A stretch of 64,000 nucleotides of DNA, from contig NZ_CP022584.1 in the NCBI RefSeq assembly GCF_002240225.1, forward strand, positions 1,550,001-1,614,000, read 5' to 3'. Of this stretch, positions 18,138 to 27,495 are shown piece after piece. This DNA comes from Paenibacillus physcomitrellae (GTDB lineage: Bacteria; Bacillota; Bacilli; Paenibacillales; Paenibacillaceae). A program made the translations under genes and the position numbers. Position 1 is the stretch's first letter; the number at the start of each line of letters is the position of its first letter. Below the pieces are notes generated by a model. It ran no database searches. It saw nothing but the letters and a program-made list of their open reading frames with translations, and had not been told where the DNA came from.

Positions 18138-19184
18138 CTACCCAGATACAACAGGCATCCCTGCCGCAATCGAGGCCTCAATGGCAAGGGACAGACGGAC
18201 GTCTACCAGCGCTTCGGATAATGAATAAGAGCTTTTGCCCGTACGCACGTATTCGCTCATTCGAAACAAAACCTCCGCGATCGCCAGCTCTTCGTCGGAA
18301 AGCGGTGCGGGATAAAACCGGTTTTGATATAACCGCCCGGAGGCTCCCCGGAGTTCCCGAAGGGACAAAGGAGCAAGGCTCCCTTCCATTCCATCCTGAA
18401 TTCTGCTGATGGAAAAGGTTTCGTATGCCCCTTGGCCCAAACTTCGGGTCACTTCATCGTTCCGGATTTCCCCATGTGAACCCCGGATCAGAACCCGGTT
18501 CTTCCGCAGCGGAGAGAAATATTGCGAAGCAGCGAAGTCAAGTACAGCGCTTTTGCCGCTCTCAAAAGATAAAAGCGCGATATCCTGCAGCTCTGTCTCC
18601 AGGCCGTCTCCAACGTTTCGACCGCGGTGGGGGACCTCCAGCACAGGGTGCTTAAACTGCTGGGCTGTCACTGTACAGCTTTCATCCGAGACATCCAGCC
18701 ACTGACGGATCAAAGCAATCCCATGATAACCATGGCCTGCCGATACCTGGACATGCCGCACCTCGCCCACAGCACCGGAGCGGATCAGGGCCGTCCGGGC
18801 TGCATGATGCGGCTGCAGCGGGTACTGCTCGGCTACCTGAATTCGCGGCGATTGCGCCGCAAGGGCAGCCATCTGCCGGTATCCGGCATCGTCAAAAGCA
18901 GGCGGCGTTTCGGCCAGCACGGGAACGCCGGTCTCGAACAGCTGCTCCAGCAAAGCCGCTGCCGACGTTTTGCTGACCGCCATAACCAGAAAATCGCATT
19001 CCCGCGCCAGCTCCAGCGGAGACTGAAACACCGGCAGGCCCTGCAGGGCCTCGTCCCCGCGATATTTTTCCGGGTCCCGTACAACAACTCCGGCAGGCTG
19101 AAACCACTCCGGAAGCTGGCTGGCAATCCGCAAGTAGGCTTTCCCACGCCAGCCCGGCCCGATTAATCCAAATCGCACAGGCAT
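18138..19184 (-). CDS. Gfo/Idh/MocA-family oxidoreductase
   Basis: A 348-residue protein. The N-terminal Rossmann motif LIGPGWRGKAYLR (about 7-19) binds NAD(P), and a second nucleotide-fold stretch is ETPPAFDD-like. The C-terminal half fits the GFO_IDH_MocA substrate domain. The usual EKP motif is replaced by AETP near residue 92, so the catalytic Lys is not obvious. ATGGAGG lies upstream of the ATG. It follows the ROK gene by 36 nt and is probably co-transcribed. The substrate, likely a sugar or cyclitol, cannot be named. Confidence 0.82.
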   Translation of the reverse strand: MPVRFGLIGPGWRGKAYLRIASQLPEWFQPAGVVVRDPEKYRGDEALQGLPVFQSPLELARECDFLVMAVSKTSAAALLEQLFETGVPVLAETPPAFDDAGYRQMAALAAQSPRIQVAEQYPLQPHHAARTALIRSGAVGEVRHVQVSAGHGYHGIALIRQWLDVSDESCTVTAQQFKHPVLEVPHRGRNVGDGLETELQDIALLSFESGKSAVLDFAASQYFSPLRKNRVLIRGSHGEIRNDEVTRSLGQGAYETFSISRIQDGMEGSLAPLSLRELRGASGRLYQNRFYPAPLSDEELAIAEVLFRMSEYVRTGKSSYSLSEALVDVRLSLAIEASIAAGMPVVSG

Positions 19185-19220
19185 ATTTTATAACCTCCAT
19201 AATCCTTTAATCTTTTCTGA

Positions 19221-20195
19221 TCAGGAGCCGGCGGACAACCTCCGTTTAGCATAAGCGTCAGCGCCGTACACTCCAGCCTTTTCCCCCAACTGGGCCTGCA
19301 CCACTTTACAGGCTTGGGAGGATAGCTGTAAGCTGTGCTGGTTGACCGTGTCGCGCACGGTGCGAAGAAGACGTTCTCCGGCGGCTGCCATTCCTCCCCC
19401 GATAATCACCAGCTCCGGGTTAAATAAGTTTATAGCGTTGGAAAGTCCGAATCCGAGTATCCTTCCCGTTTCATGCATAACCTCCATCGCCAAATCGTCT
19501 GCAAGATCATAAGCATCAGAAATCATCCTGGCGGTGATCTTCTGATGACTGCTGCCCACCCAGCTTTGAACGATGCTTGTCTTCCCCTGCTCAAGCCGCT
19601 CGGTAAAAGTGCTCACCATTCCGACGGCCGAGACGTATCTTCCCAGGCAGCCGGAACTGCCGCAGCGGCAGGGGCGTCCTTCCCTGTACATATTCATGTG
19701 GCCTATCTCCCCGGCGCTCGCGGTTGCTCCGTAAAGGACATTCCCATCGACCACAATGCCCGAGCCAAGTCCAGTACCCAATGTAATCAAAACGATGTTG
19801 CTGAATCCTTTCCCCGCTCCAAAGTACCACTCGCCGTATAGATTGACCCTCACATCATTGTCGATATATACAGGAAACGAAAATTCCCCACTCATTTCAT
19901 TCACCACGTGAATGTTCTCCCAACCGGGGAAGTTCGGGGAGAAGATGGACAAGCCCTCCTTGGGATCAAGCAGGCCCGGGATGCCTAATCCCATGCAGGC
20001 AACATTGGTATCGGCCGCCTCTAGTTCCTTGAGCATTTGTCTGACAATATGTTTAATCTTATTTATCACATAGGAAGGTCCCTTTTTAGCATCGGTCTGA
20101 TCACTTCTTTCCCTTACGATTCGGCCGTTTCCATCAAAAACCGCCGTTTTGATATTCGTTCCGCCTAAATCAATGCCGACCGTGTATGCGGACAC
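19221..20195 (-). CDS. ROK-family sugar kinase (glucokinase type)
   Basis: A 324-residue protein with a GTG start and AGGAGG upstream. It has the ATP phosphate loop DLGGTNIKTAVFD (residues 9-21), the catalytic Asp in VYIDNDVRV (near 113), GTGLGSG, and the ROK zinc motif CRCGSSGCLG (near 178). This pattern matches ATP-dependent glucokinase-type ROK proteins rather than repressors, as no N-terminal helix-turn-helix is present. The pairing with the downstream oxidoreductase suggests use of an uncommon hexose or derivative. Confidence 0.87.
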   Translation of the reverse strand: MSAYTVGIDLGGTNIKTAVFDGNGRIVRERSDQTDAKKGPSYVINKIKHIVRQMLKELEAADTNVACMGLGIPGLLDPKEGLSIFSPNFPGWENIHVVNEMSGEFSFPVYIDNDVRVNLYGEWYFGAGKGFSNIVLITLGTGLGSGIVVDGNVLYGATASAGEIGHMNMYREGRPCRCGSSGCLGRYVSAVGMVSTFTERLEQGKTSIVQSWVGSSHQKITARMISDAYDLADDLAMEVMHETGRILGFGLSNAINLFNPELVIIGGGMAAAGERLLRTVRDTVNQHSLQLSSQACKVVQAQLGEKAGVYGADAYAKRRLSAGS

Positions 20196-20299
20196 CCCTG
20201 CCCCTCCTCTTCCTACAAAATCACTTTTTATCCTAGGCGATGCCTTTCGGAATCGGAATAGATTTATGGGACGGGAACATGGAGTTTTGTTACAATATA

Positions 20300-20341
20300 A
20301 AAAAATAAAGCGGCCTTCCCTAATTCGGAAAGCCGCTTTAT
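20300..20341 (-). terminator. Terminator downstream of the fructokinase gene
   Basis: AAAGCGGCTTTCC pairs with GGAAGGCCGCTTT and is followed on the minus strand by ATTTTTTT. Confidence 0.8.
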
Positions 20342-20383
20342 GTTCTAAATCCGGCTAATAAACAGCCGTCTTATTCATTTCTC

Positions 20384-21262
20384 TTAAACCCCCTGCAGCG
20401 CCGACTGGGCCAGAGCAAGCGCCCCGCAGATCCCGGCATTGTCACCCAGACCAGGAGGTACGATATAGCTCGAGATCTTCTCGTCGCTGAGGTTCGGATG
20501 CTGGACGTAGCCGTTCAGCAGCTCCTTCAGTTTCGTATGGATAAGCGGGAACAACTGCAGCTGTTTCATGACGCCGCCGCCCATGACGATTTTTTCCGGG
20601 GACAGGATCAGGATGTAATTCATCAAAGCTTGCGCCAGATAGTAGGCTTCCATTTCCCAAGCCGGGTCATCCTTTGCCAATTCGCCCGCAGGAACACCTG
20701 CACGCCGGCCGATAGCCGGGCCAGCTGCCAGTCCTTCCAGGCAGTCACCATGGTAAGGGCAAGTGCCTTCAAACGGGTCGTCCGGATGACGACGGACATA
20801 AATATGTCCCATTTCCGGGTGGGAAAGGCCGTGCACCAGCTTACCGCCGATCATCGCGCCGACGCCGATCCCGGTGCCTACGGTAATGTAAATGCAGCTG
20901 TCTACGCCTTGGGCCGCTCCCCACAAGGATTCGCCGAGAGCCGCGCCGTTAACATCCGTATCAAACGCCATCGGCACGTTAAATTCGGATTTCAGCGTGC
21001 CGATGATATTATAGTTGGTCCAGTAAGGCTTAGGGGTTGTCGTAATATAACCGTATGTATCGCTGCCCAAAACCGGATCGATTGGGCCAAAAGAACCGAC
21101 GCCCAGCGCTTCGATTGGTTTGTCTTTGAAATATTCAATCACTTTCCCCATCGTTTCTTCCGGGGTTGTTGTTGGAAAGCTTACGCGGTCAAGCACTTCT
21201 CCCTCTTTTGTCCCGATGCCGCAAACAAATTTTGTTCCACCTGCTTCAATTGCTCCAAGCAT
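20384..21262 (-). CDS. ROK-family fructokinase
   Basis: A 292-residue protein with EAGGTKFVCGIG at residues 6-17, the variant phosphate loop found in bacterial ROK fructokinases, catalytic Asp in AFDTDVNGAAL, and a zinc site in HPDDPFEGTCPYHGDCLEG. MGGGV near residue 238 completes the ATP site. It should phosphorylate fructose (possibly mannose) at C6. It sits alone between terminators, next to an unrelated ROK gene, so the two are neighbours but probably not one operon. Confidence 0.9.
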   Translation of the reverse strand: MLGAIEAGGTKFVCGIGTKEGEVLDRVSFPTTTPEETMGKVIEYFKDKPIEALGVGSFGPIDPVLGSDTYGYITTTPKPYWTNYNIIGTLKSEFNVPMAFDTDVNGAALGESLWGAAQGVDSCIYITVGTGIGVGAMIGGKLVHGLSHPEMGHIYVRRHPDDPFEGTCPYHGDCLEGLAAGPAIGRRAGVPAGELAKDDPAWEMEAYYLAQALMNYILILSPEKIVMGGGVMKQLQLFPLIHTKLKELLNGYVQHPNLSDEKISSYIVPPGLGDNAGICGALALAQSALQGV

Positions 21263-21427
21263 GCCCTTCGCCCCAATCTGCTAAAATATGAATGCACCTA
21301 AAACCGATTGTACCATAATTCATTCGCCGATGCGGTATAAGATACAAGTATTGTCGTAAAATGTCGGATTTAGGCCGTTGGACCAACCAGGTTCTTTCCG
21401 GGAGCAGCCTGTCTTTCCTTCAAAAAA

Positions 21428-21465
21428 GCAAAAATGCCGCAGGCAAACCCCGCGGCATTTTATAT
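21428..21465. terminator. Bidirectional-looking terminator between namA and fructokinase genes
   Basis: AAAATGCCGC and GCGGCATTTT form a 10-bp stem with flanking A and T runs. On the minus strand it ends with TTTTTGCTTTTTT after namA. Confidence 0.75.
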
Positions 21466-21546
21466 TTAAGATCCCGGATGCGGATGATTGGTTAAAACCG
21501 CCCGGAATGAATTCCGCCAAACTAAAACCTTAACTGCTTCCCCTGC

Positions 21547-22557
21547 TTACCAGCCCCGGGAATACTGCTTTGGCGCTTCAAGCTCAATGCCAAGCTTAGC
21601 GGCAGCAATACGTGGCCAATAAGGCTCGCGCAGCAGCTCACGCGCCAGGAAGATCAGGTCGGCACGGCCGCTGAACAAAATTTCTTCGGCCATTTCAGGT
21701 TCGGTGATCAAGCCGACTGCACCCGTTGGAATGTCCGCTTCACGGCGAATTTGCTCCGCAAACGGAACCTGGTAGCCCGGATAAATTTTAGACGGGGCTT
21801 TCGGAATAACTCCGCCGGAGCTGACATCAATAAGATCAACGCCAAGCTCTTTAAGCCACTTCGAATAAACTACATAATCGTCCGGCGTGTCGCCTTCTTC
21901 GTGATAATCATTCGCCGATACGCGAACAAGCAGCGGACCGTCCCATACTTTCTGAACCTCTCCGATTACTTCTTTCAAGAAGCGGAAGCGGTTCTCCTGA
22001 CTGCCGCCATATTCGTCCTCGCGGCGGTTCGTCATTGGAGAAAGAAACTGGTTGATCAGATAACCATGCGCAGCATGAAGCTCGATCACATCAAACCCTG
22101 CTTCTTTGGCACGGCGAACGCCGTCCGCAAAGGCCTGAACGGTTTCCTGAATCTGCTCCTTGGTCATGGCCTGAGGCGTTTGATAATGGTCGCTGAAAGC
22201 CATAGCCGATGGAGCCAGAATCGGACCCTGCAATTCCGCTTTGCGGCCTGCATGGGCAATCTGAATGCCGATATGGGAGCCTTGAGCTTTAACCAGGCCC
22301 ACAAGTTCCTTCAGTCCTTCAATATGCTCATCGCTCCAGATGCCAAGATCGTTAGGAGAAATCCGGCCCTGAGGTGTTACAGCTGTAGCTTCCAGAATAA
22401 TAAGCCCAACTTGGCCAACGGCCCGTGCCGGGTAATGAATTCTATGCCAGTCCTGCACTTTACCCGATTCATCTTCAACGGAATATTGGCACATAGGTGC
22501 CATGACGATCCGGTTTTTGAGTGTAATATTTTTGAGTTGGTAAGGTTCAAACAGCAA
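21547..22557 (-). CDS. namA: NADPH dehydrogenase NamA (YqjM-type old yellow enzyme)
   Basis: TTG 22557 is chosen: GGAG lies 8 nt upstream, and the product (336 residues) then matches the length and N-terminus of YqjM ([21 protein letters not shown]). FMN-barrel motifs include [31 protein letters not shown], [14 protein letters not shown] (here [16 protein letters not shown]), ATGAVG-like GAVGLIT and a terminal QYSRGW. It reduces activated C=C bonds of enones and nitro compounds with NADPH. It is flanked by its own terminator. Confidence 0.93.
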   Translation of the reverse strand: MLFEPYQLKNITLKNRIVMAPMCQYSVEDESGKVQDWHRIHYPARAVGQVGLIILEATAVTPQGRISPNDLGIWSDEHIEGLKELVGLVKAQGSHIGIQIAHAGRKAELQGPILAPSAMAFSDHYQTPQAMTKEQIQETVQAFADGVRRAKEAGFDVIELHAAHGYLINQFLSPMTNRREDEYGGSQENRFRFLKEVIGEVQKVWDGPLLVRVSANDYHEEGDTPDDYVVYSKWLKELGVDLIDVSSGGVIPKAPSKIYPGYQVPFAEQIRREADIPTGAVGLITEPEMAEEILFSGRADLIFLARELLREPYWPRIAAAKLGIELEAPKQYSRGW

Positions 22558-22765
22558 GAATCTCACTCCTTTTTCTATATATAAAATCAAGACTTATTCA
22601 CTATACCCCTTTTTTTCGTATATCGCAATATTTCAATATATCTTTATCCTTATAGGAAGTCCACAATCCTGATTTAGCTGATCCAGCCGTCCAGTATTAC
22701 TTTGTCCATTACCCGGGAAAAAGAAACGGCCTCCTTCCGCAGAAGAAGACCGCCGCTGCTCATTT

Positions 22766-23605
22766 TTACTTAATCGCCACAAAAAATAACCGCTCCGCCT
22801 CGTCATCCGCCAGTTTCCACTCGAAATCCGCATAACATTTGATCTCTTTGAAGCCAGCTCGTCTCAGCTCCGCCATCATCCATTCGGGATCGTAAGCACG
22901 CTGGATGTGAATTTCCTCAAACCGTTCGTAGAGAGCTTGTCTCGCGGCCGAAGCAGAACGCTCCAGGCTGTCCTGTTCAGCCGAATTTGCCTTGTTTATC
23001 GAACCTTTGTTAGGTGTCACCCGCGCAAAAATCGATAAATGGTGCTCAATCTCCCACCGTTCTTCATCAAAATCGCAGGTCCAAATATACGATACCTCCG
23101 GTTCATCGAGCACAAAAGGCTGCTCCTCGCCATAGCGGCGGAGGGTATCCGGATGGTGGACATCAAACAGGAAGCTGCCTCCCTCTTTCAGAGCATCATA
23201 GGTACGTACAAACACCTGGGCGATTTCTTCCGGCTCCAGCACGTAGTTCATACAATCACAGAAAGAGATGACGGAATCCACCGGCTCGGGCAGCTCCCAG
23301 CTCCGCATATCCTGACATACCCATCTGACGCTGCCTTCACGGTATAAGCGGCTTCCGCCGGCCGAGGCCTCCATTTTGTTCTGTGCGACCGATAACATAT
23401 CTTCGGACAGGTCGATGCCCGTCATCTGATAACCGGCATTTGTCAGAGGAATCGTGATGCTCCCCGTTCCGCAGCCCAGCTCGGCAACCGTATGCGGAAT
23501 GCCGTGCTTCTGCCACGCCGTCTGAGCAAATTCTACCCAGCTTTCATAGGGCATGTCCTGCATTAATTCATCATACACGTAAGCAAATTTCCGGTAAGCC
23601 TCCAT
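22766..23605 (-). CDS. Class I SAM-dependent methyltransferase (YqeM)
   Basis: About 279 residues; GTG 23608 directly before ATG 23605 is an equal alternative, with GGAG upstream. The N-terminus AYRKFAYVYDELMQDMPYESW matches YqeM. Motif I is VAELGCGTGSIT (about 41-52), followed by GIDLSEDML and a post-I acidic residue. The gene lies upstream of the com region and downstream of rsfS, as yqeM does in B. subtilis, with cvfB between. The substrate is unknown. Confidence 0.88.
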   Translation of the reverse strand: MEAYRKFAYVYDELMQDMPYESWVEFAQTAWQKHGIPHTVAELGCGTGSITIPLTNAGYQMTGIDLSEDMLSVAQNKMEASAGGSRLYREGSVRWVCQDMRSWELPEPVDSVISFCDCMNYVLEPEEIAQVFVRTYDALKEGGSFLFDVHHPDTLRRYGEEQPFVLDEPEVSYIWTCDFDEERWEIEHHLSIFARVTPNKGSINKANSAEQDSLERSASAARQALYERFEEIHIQRAYDPEWMMAELRRAGFKEIKCYADFEWKLADDEAERLFFVAIK

Positions 23606-23625
23606 CACGCTTCGACTCCTTTTCC

Positions 23626-23690
23626 CCCAAAAAAACAGAGGCCGGTCCGAAAACTCAAATAACCGTTTCCAACCTACCTCTATTTATTAA
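23626..23690 (-). terminator. Possible terminator downstream of cvfB
   Basis: AGAGG..GGTT and ACCGGCCTCT can pair imperfectly around a large loop, and seven T follow on the minus strand. Pairing is weak apart from the outer five bases. Confidence 0.4.
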
Positions 23691-23724
23691 AGCGGTATAT
23701 CCGCCGGTTCTTAAATTGAAAGAT

Positions 23725-24621
23725 CTAGTCCTGATTTTCATCCGGTTTGACGAGATAAGTCCAGCTTTCCTTCTGCGTGATCTTGCCGTCCTTCATCAGC
23801 TTGCCCAGCGCCCGCTTGAATGCCGATTTGCTGATGCCGAAACGCTGCTTGATCACATCGGGAGGCGTAGCATCCGAATAAGGCATCGCTTTACCGGGCC
23901 GTTCCTCCAGAAAAGCCAAAATCTTGTCAGCATCTTCAACCTGGCTCACCTCGCGGCGGGCCGTCATGGACAAGTTGCCCCGTCCATCCTCGCGGATATG
24001 GACCACCCGCACTTGAACCGTCTCACCAAGCCGAAGCAATCGGGAACGTTCCGTGGAATGGATCATGCCAATCGCGCCAAAGCCAAGCACTCCGCCTTGA
24101 ACGACGACAAAGGTTCCCATCTGCAGCGGTTTGTAGACGATGGCGTCTAACCATTGATTTTTCCAGGATTCCGGCGCCCGGAAGGCCTTGACGCTCAATT
24201 CCTGCTCTCCGGCAAGCTTCGCCTTCAGACGGCCCTGCTTGTCCTGTTCCATGATCGCATACACCCGGTCTCCGACCTGCGGATGCAGCTCCGGAAGTTC
24301 CGGAAGTTCGCGGATCGGCAGCAGCAGCTGGCGTCCGAGCCCCATTTCCAGAAAACAGCCCAGACGCGGATGCACGTCCGCAACCTCCAGTAGCGCCATT
24401 TCGCCCAGCGTCAGATAAGGTTTCTTCATCGTGGCCGCGGGCCGGTCCTCCGTATCGAAGAACAGGAACACTTCAACGGTATCCCCCGCTTTGACCGGAT
24501 GCGTCACTTCCGAATAATGAAGCAGAATATCCTGTCCTTCATCTCCGCGCAGAAAATACCCGTAAGGTGAAACCTCCCGGTCTACCGGCAGAGAAACAAT
24601 CGTACCTGCAATCAGACTCAT
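23725..24621 (-). CDS. cvfB: CvfB/YitL-type S1 RNA-binding protein
   Basis: ATG 24621 is chosen: GGAG lies 5 nt upstream, and it overlaps the rsfS stop by 4 nt (ATGA). The 298-residue protein has tandem S1-like beta barrels, including VADVHPRLGCFLEMGLGR and GTFVVVQGGVLGFG. Its C-terminal winged helix has the sequence DVIKQRFGISKSAFKRALG. CvfB homologues bind RNA and affect virulence-factor or metabolic gene expression in staphylococci. Insertion between rsfS and yqeM differs from B. subtilis. Confidence 0.9.
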   Translation of the reverse strand: MSLIAGTIVSLPVDREVSPYGYFLRGDEGQDILLHYSEVTHPVKAGDTVEVFLFFDTEDRPAATMKKPYLTLGEMALLEVADVHPRLGCFLEMGLGRQLLLPIRELPELPELHPQVGDRVYAIMEQDKQGRLKAKLAGEQELSVKAFRAPESWKNQWLDAIVYKPLQMGTFVVVQGGVLGFGAIGMIHSTERSRLLRLGETVQVRVVHIREDGRGNLSMTARREVSQVEDADKILAFLEERPGKAMPYSDATPPDVIKQRFGISKSAFKRALGKLMKDGKITQKESWTYLVKPDENQD

Positions 24622-24965
24622 ACCGTCTCCACAACTTTGGCATCGGACCAAAGGCGTTCGATGTTGTAATATTCGCGTTCGTCGCGGTGGAAGATATGCA
24701 CGATGACGTCACCCAGATCCATCAGCACCCAGCGGGCCGAATCAAGACCTTCGATGCCTTTGACTGTACCTCCTGCTTCATTCACCTGCTTGCGGATTTC
24801 GGCCGCAATCGCCTGCACTTGGGTATCGGAATTACCGTGGCAAATCACGAAATAATCCGAAATCAGGGAAATCCCCTTCAAATCCAAAGCAACAATATTC
24901 ATAGCTTTCTTATCGTCAGCGGCCGTAACCGCGAGGTTTAACAATTCTTTTGGCGAAACTGCCAT
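24618..24965 (-). CDS. rsfS: Ribosome silencing factor RsfS
   Basis: A 115-residue protein with the RsfS/Iojap core: KAMNIVALDLKGIS, DYFVICHGNSDTQVQAIA, and WVLMDLGDVIVHIFHRDEREYYNIERLW at the C-terminus. It binds uL14 on the 50S subunit and blocks subunit joining in starvation. It is part of the yqeG-yqeH-aroE-yhbY-nadD-yqeK-rsfS operon and overlaps cvfB by 4 nt. Confidence 0.96.
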   Translation of the reverse strand: MAVSPKELLNLAVTAADDKKAMNIVALDLKGISLISDYFVICHGNSDTQVQAIAAEIRKQVNEAGGTVKGIEGLDSARWVLMDLGDVIVHIFHRDEREYYNIERLWSDAKVVETV

Positions 24966-24993
24966 TCAGTTTCCTCCTTATACTCTTTTAAAT

Positions 24994-25602
24994 TCAGCCT
25001 TTGGCGGCTTGAGCCCTTTTAGCTTCGTTCAACTGCTTGATGAGATCGTTCCGGGCAAACATCGTCATCGGGAATATAATTTTACGCTGCTGCAGCAAAA
25101 AAGAAATGGTCGAATCGAAGCCTGAGACCAGCGCCTCTTCGAGACTATTTTTCGCCAAATCACGAATCGTATCCACGCCCGGAAAATCCCGTCCCGGCTC
25201 GATATAATCGGCCAGGCAAATGATTTTGTCCAGCTTGGTCATCCCAATCCGTCCCGAGGTATGGTACCGGATCGCGTCCAGCACTTCGCGGTCGGTTACG
25301 CCATAATCCCGCTCGGCAACAAAAGCACCGACCTCTGAATGTAGGAGCTGTTTGTCATGTTCAAGCAGCTCCTGGTTTAAGCCTTTGTCCGCATTGTCGC
25401 GGATTACGGCCGCCTGCTGCTCGATCGGCCAATATTTGGCCACATCATGCAGAAGCGCCGCCAAATCCGCTTTAACCGGATCGGCGCCGAAACGTTCAGC
25501 CAGCTCTACAGCAGAAGCCATAACCCCTTCGGTATGCCTCCACCTTTTCTCAGGCATTTGACCGGATACCGCCTTAATCAGTTCCTCACGGGTGAATGCC
25601 AT
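24994..25602 (-). CDS. yqeK: YqeK, HD-domain diadenosine tetraphosphatase
   Basis: A 202-residue HD-superfamily protein with metal motifs H..HTEGV near residue 22-24, HD in LLHDVAKYWP (near 53) and AIRYHTSGR near 108. Known YqeK proteins cleave Ap4A symmetrically to two ADP. The start overlaps the nadD stop by 17 nt, implying coupled translation in this operon. Confidence 0.93.
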   Translation of the reverse strand: MAFTREELIKAVSGQMPEKRWRHTEGVMASAVELAERFGADPVKADLAALLHDVAKYWPIEQQAAVIRDNADKGLNQELLEHDKQLLHSEVGAFVAERDYGVTDREVLDAIRYHTSGRIGMTKLDKIICLADYIEPGRDFPGVDTIRDLAKNSLEEALVSGFDSTISFLLQQRKIIFPMTMFARNDLIKQLNEAKRAQAAKG

Positions 25603-26188
25603 ACGCTCCGCTCCTTATCATCAGATCATAAACCGCGTCCGGCACCAGATAACGGATTGATTTGCCTTGTCTGAGCCGGCTGCGGATCAGGCTGGAGGAA
25701 ATATCGACAAGCGGCATTTCGGCCAGCACTACGCCATCCTGAATAAACTCCGGCAGGGAATCGAGCTCCAGCATGCTCCCCGGACGCTGCAGACCGATGA
25801 AGGTAATCATCTGAACCAGCTCGTCGATCCCCTCCCACTTCGGAAGGTAGTTCACCATATCCGCTCCGATAATAAAATAGAACTCGTAAGCCGGATGTTC
25901 GGCCAGAAGCTGCTTCATCGTATCCACCGTGTAGGAGATCCCGCCTCTGCGCAGCTCGATGTCGAGCGGTTGAAAAGCCGGATTGCTCTGGATTGCCGCT
26001 TTAACCATCTCGAGCCGCTGTTCGCCGCTGACTCCCGCCTTGGCTTTATGAGGCGGCTGATGCGAGGGCATAAACCAGACTTCTTCCAGTTCGTACTGAT
26101 CTCTCGCCGCTTCTGCCGCCAGCAAATGACCGGTATGGATCGGGTCGAAGGCGCCGCCCATAATGCCTACTTTTTTTCTTGCCGTCAT
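25586..26188 (-). CDS. nadD: Nicotinate-nucleotide adenylyltransferase
   Basis: ATG 26188 is chosen since the family N-terminus KVGIMGGAFDPIHTGHL begins right after it; sequence further upstream overlaps yhbY and is unlike NadD. The 200-residue nucleotidyltransferase has GAFDPIHTGH (the HxGH site), MPSHQPPHK, FIIGADMV and the C-terminal ISSSLIRSRL motif. It makes deamido-NAD from nicotinate mononucleotide and ATP. It is followed in the operon by yqeK. Confidence 0.96.
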   Translation of the reverse strand: MTARKKVGIMGGAFDPIHTGHLLAAEAARDQYELEEVWFMPSHQPPHKAKAGVSGEQRLEMVKAAIQSNPAFQPLDIELRRGGISYTVDTMKQLLAEHPAYEFYFIIGADMVNYLPKWEGIDELVQMITFIGLQRPGSMLELDSLPEFIQDGVVLAEMPLVDISSSLIRSRLRQGKSIRYLVPDAVYDLMIRSGAYGIHP

Positions 26189-26207
26189 GCCATCAACGAC
26201 CTTTCCC

Positions 26208-26501
26208 TTATTTCGGCAGCACGATTTGCTTGTAGTCTTTGGACTCCTTGTAAAGCACGATCGTACGGCCAATCGTCTGTACCAGCTCCGCGCCGGAACC
26301 TTCGGCCAGCTCGGCTGCAATGTCCTTCGGATCTTCGAGGCAATTGTTCAAAACGGAAATCTTGATCAGCTCTCTCTTCTCAATGGCTTCCTCGATATGT
26401 TTAATAACCCCTTCGTTGGTGCCGCCCTTGCCCACCTGAAAGATCGGGTCCAAATGATGAGCCTGCGCGCGCAAAAAGCGTTTTTGTTTTCCTGTTAACA
26501 T
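26208..26501 (-). CDS. yhbY: YhbY/YqeI CRM-domain RNA-binding protein
   Basis: A 97-residue single CRM domain. It has LTGKQKRFLRAQAHHLDPIFQ at the N-terminus, the GxxG-type loop GKGGTN, and IEEAIEKRELIKISVL. CRM proteins associate with pre-50S particles and 23S rRNA. It lies between aroE and nadD, as in Bacillus. GGAG is 12 nt upstream of the ATG, rather far. Confidence 0.94.
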   Translation of the reverse strand: MLTGKQKRFLRAQAHHLDPIFQVGKGGTNEGVIKHIEEAIEKRELIKISVLNNCLEDPKDIAAELAEGSGAELVQTIGRTIVLYKESKDYKQIVLPK

Positions 26502-26592
26502 GTTTAGTCATTACTCCATTCCATATCGTAAAATCCTGATTCTAACGAATCCAATTCATCATTCATAAGCGGGACTCATTATAAAATTAATT

Positions 26593-27468
26593 CTAGTATA
26601 CCCCAAATTCGGTCAATACCGCCTGTTTCATCGCTTCGGAAGGAGCCGTGAGACCGGTCCAATACTCCAAGGCATAAGCGCCCTGGTTCACAAACATACC
26701 TAGTCCGCCGTGGATCCGGCAGCCCTTGGCTTCCGCCTCCTGAAGCAGCCGGGTCTTCAGCGGATTGTAGATCAAATCGCTGACCACAATTCCCTCCGGG
26801 ATAAACCGTGCTTCAAGCGGCGTGGCCCCGCTGCTTGGGTGCATGCCGACCGAAGTCGTGTTAATGATAATATCCGCCCGGCCTGCATAAGCTGCCAAAG
26901 CTTCCGGATCTGTCCCGCAGGCCGTGATTTTGCCGAGCGACGCCCATTCCAAGGCCAGCTTGCTCGCATTTTCCGTTGTGCGGTTGGCGATGATGATCTC
27001 CGAAGGCTTCTCTTTCAGCAGCGCATGGACGATGCCGCGGGCCGCGCCTCCCGCTCCTAAGACAAGCACGGTTGCTCCGCTTAAATCCGGGATCGCTTCT
27101 TCTTTGAGCGAACGGATGTACCCGATGCCGTCCGTGTTGTAGCCGGTAAGAAAACCTCCGTCATTGACGATCGTATTGACCGCGCCAATCGCCTTGGCAT
27201 CGGCATCCACCGCATCCAGAAAAGGAATGACGTCCACCTTATGCGGCACGGTTACGTTTACGCCGTGAAAACCTAAAGCTCGGATTCCTTCGACTGCCGC
27301 TCCGAGTTGTTCACCCTTCACATGCAGCGGCACATAGGAGCCGGACAACCCCAGCTCCTTCAAAGCCGCCATCTGCATCACCGGAGATTTGCTGTGGCCG
27401 ATCGGATCGCCCATGACGCCAAGCAGCAACGGTTCATGAATCTTCGTTTGCTGAGCACGGTTTCCCAT
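26593..27468 (-). CDS. aroE: Shikimate dehydrogenase (NADP+)
   Basis: A 291-residue protein with the substrate motif GDPIGHSKSP (residues 20-29), catalytic Lys in NVTVPHK, NTDGIG, the nucleotide loop LVLGAGGAARGIV and NTTSVGMHP. It reduces 3-dehydroshikimate in the chorismate pathway. GGGGGAGACGGA precedes the ATG. It is in the yqeH-yhbY segment of the conserved operon. Confidence 0.96.
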   Translation of the reverse strand: MGNRAQQTKIHEPLLLGVMGDPIGHSKSPVMQMAALKELGLSGSYVPLHVKGEQLGAAVEGIRALGFHGVNVTVPHKVDVIPFLDAVDADAKAIGAVNTIVNDGGFLTGYNTDGIGYIRSLKEEAIPDLSGATVLVLGAGGAARGIVHALLKEKPSEIIIANRTTENASKLALEWASLGKITACGTDPEALAAYAGRADIIINTTSVGMHPSSGATPLEARFIPEGIVVSDLIYNPLKTRLLQEAEAKGCRIHGGLGMFVNQGAYALEYWTGLTAPSEAMKQAVLTEFGVY

Positions 27469-27495
27469 TCCGTCTCCCCCGTTTCTCTAAATCGG

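Noticed and set aside
21320..21520. 66-codon minus-strand frame between namA and the fructokinase gene
   Set aside because: It spans a terminator hairpin and has no RBS or recognisable features.
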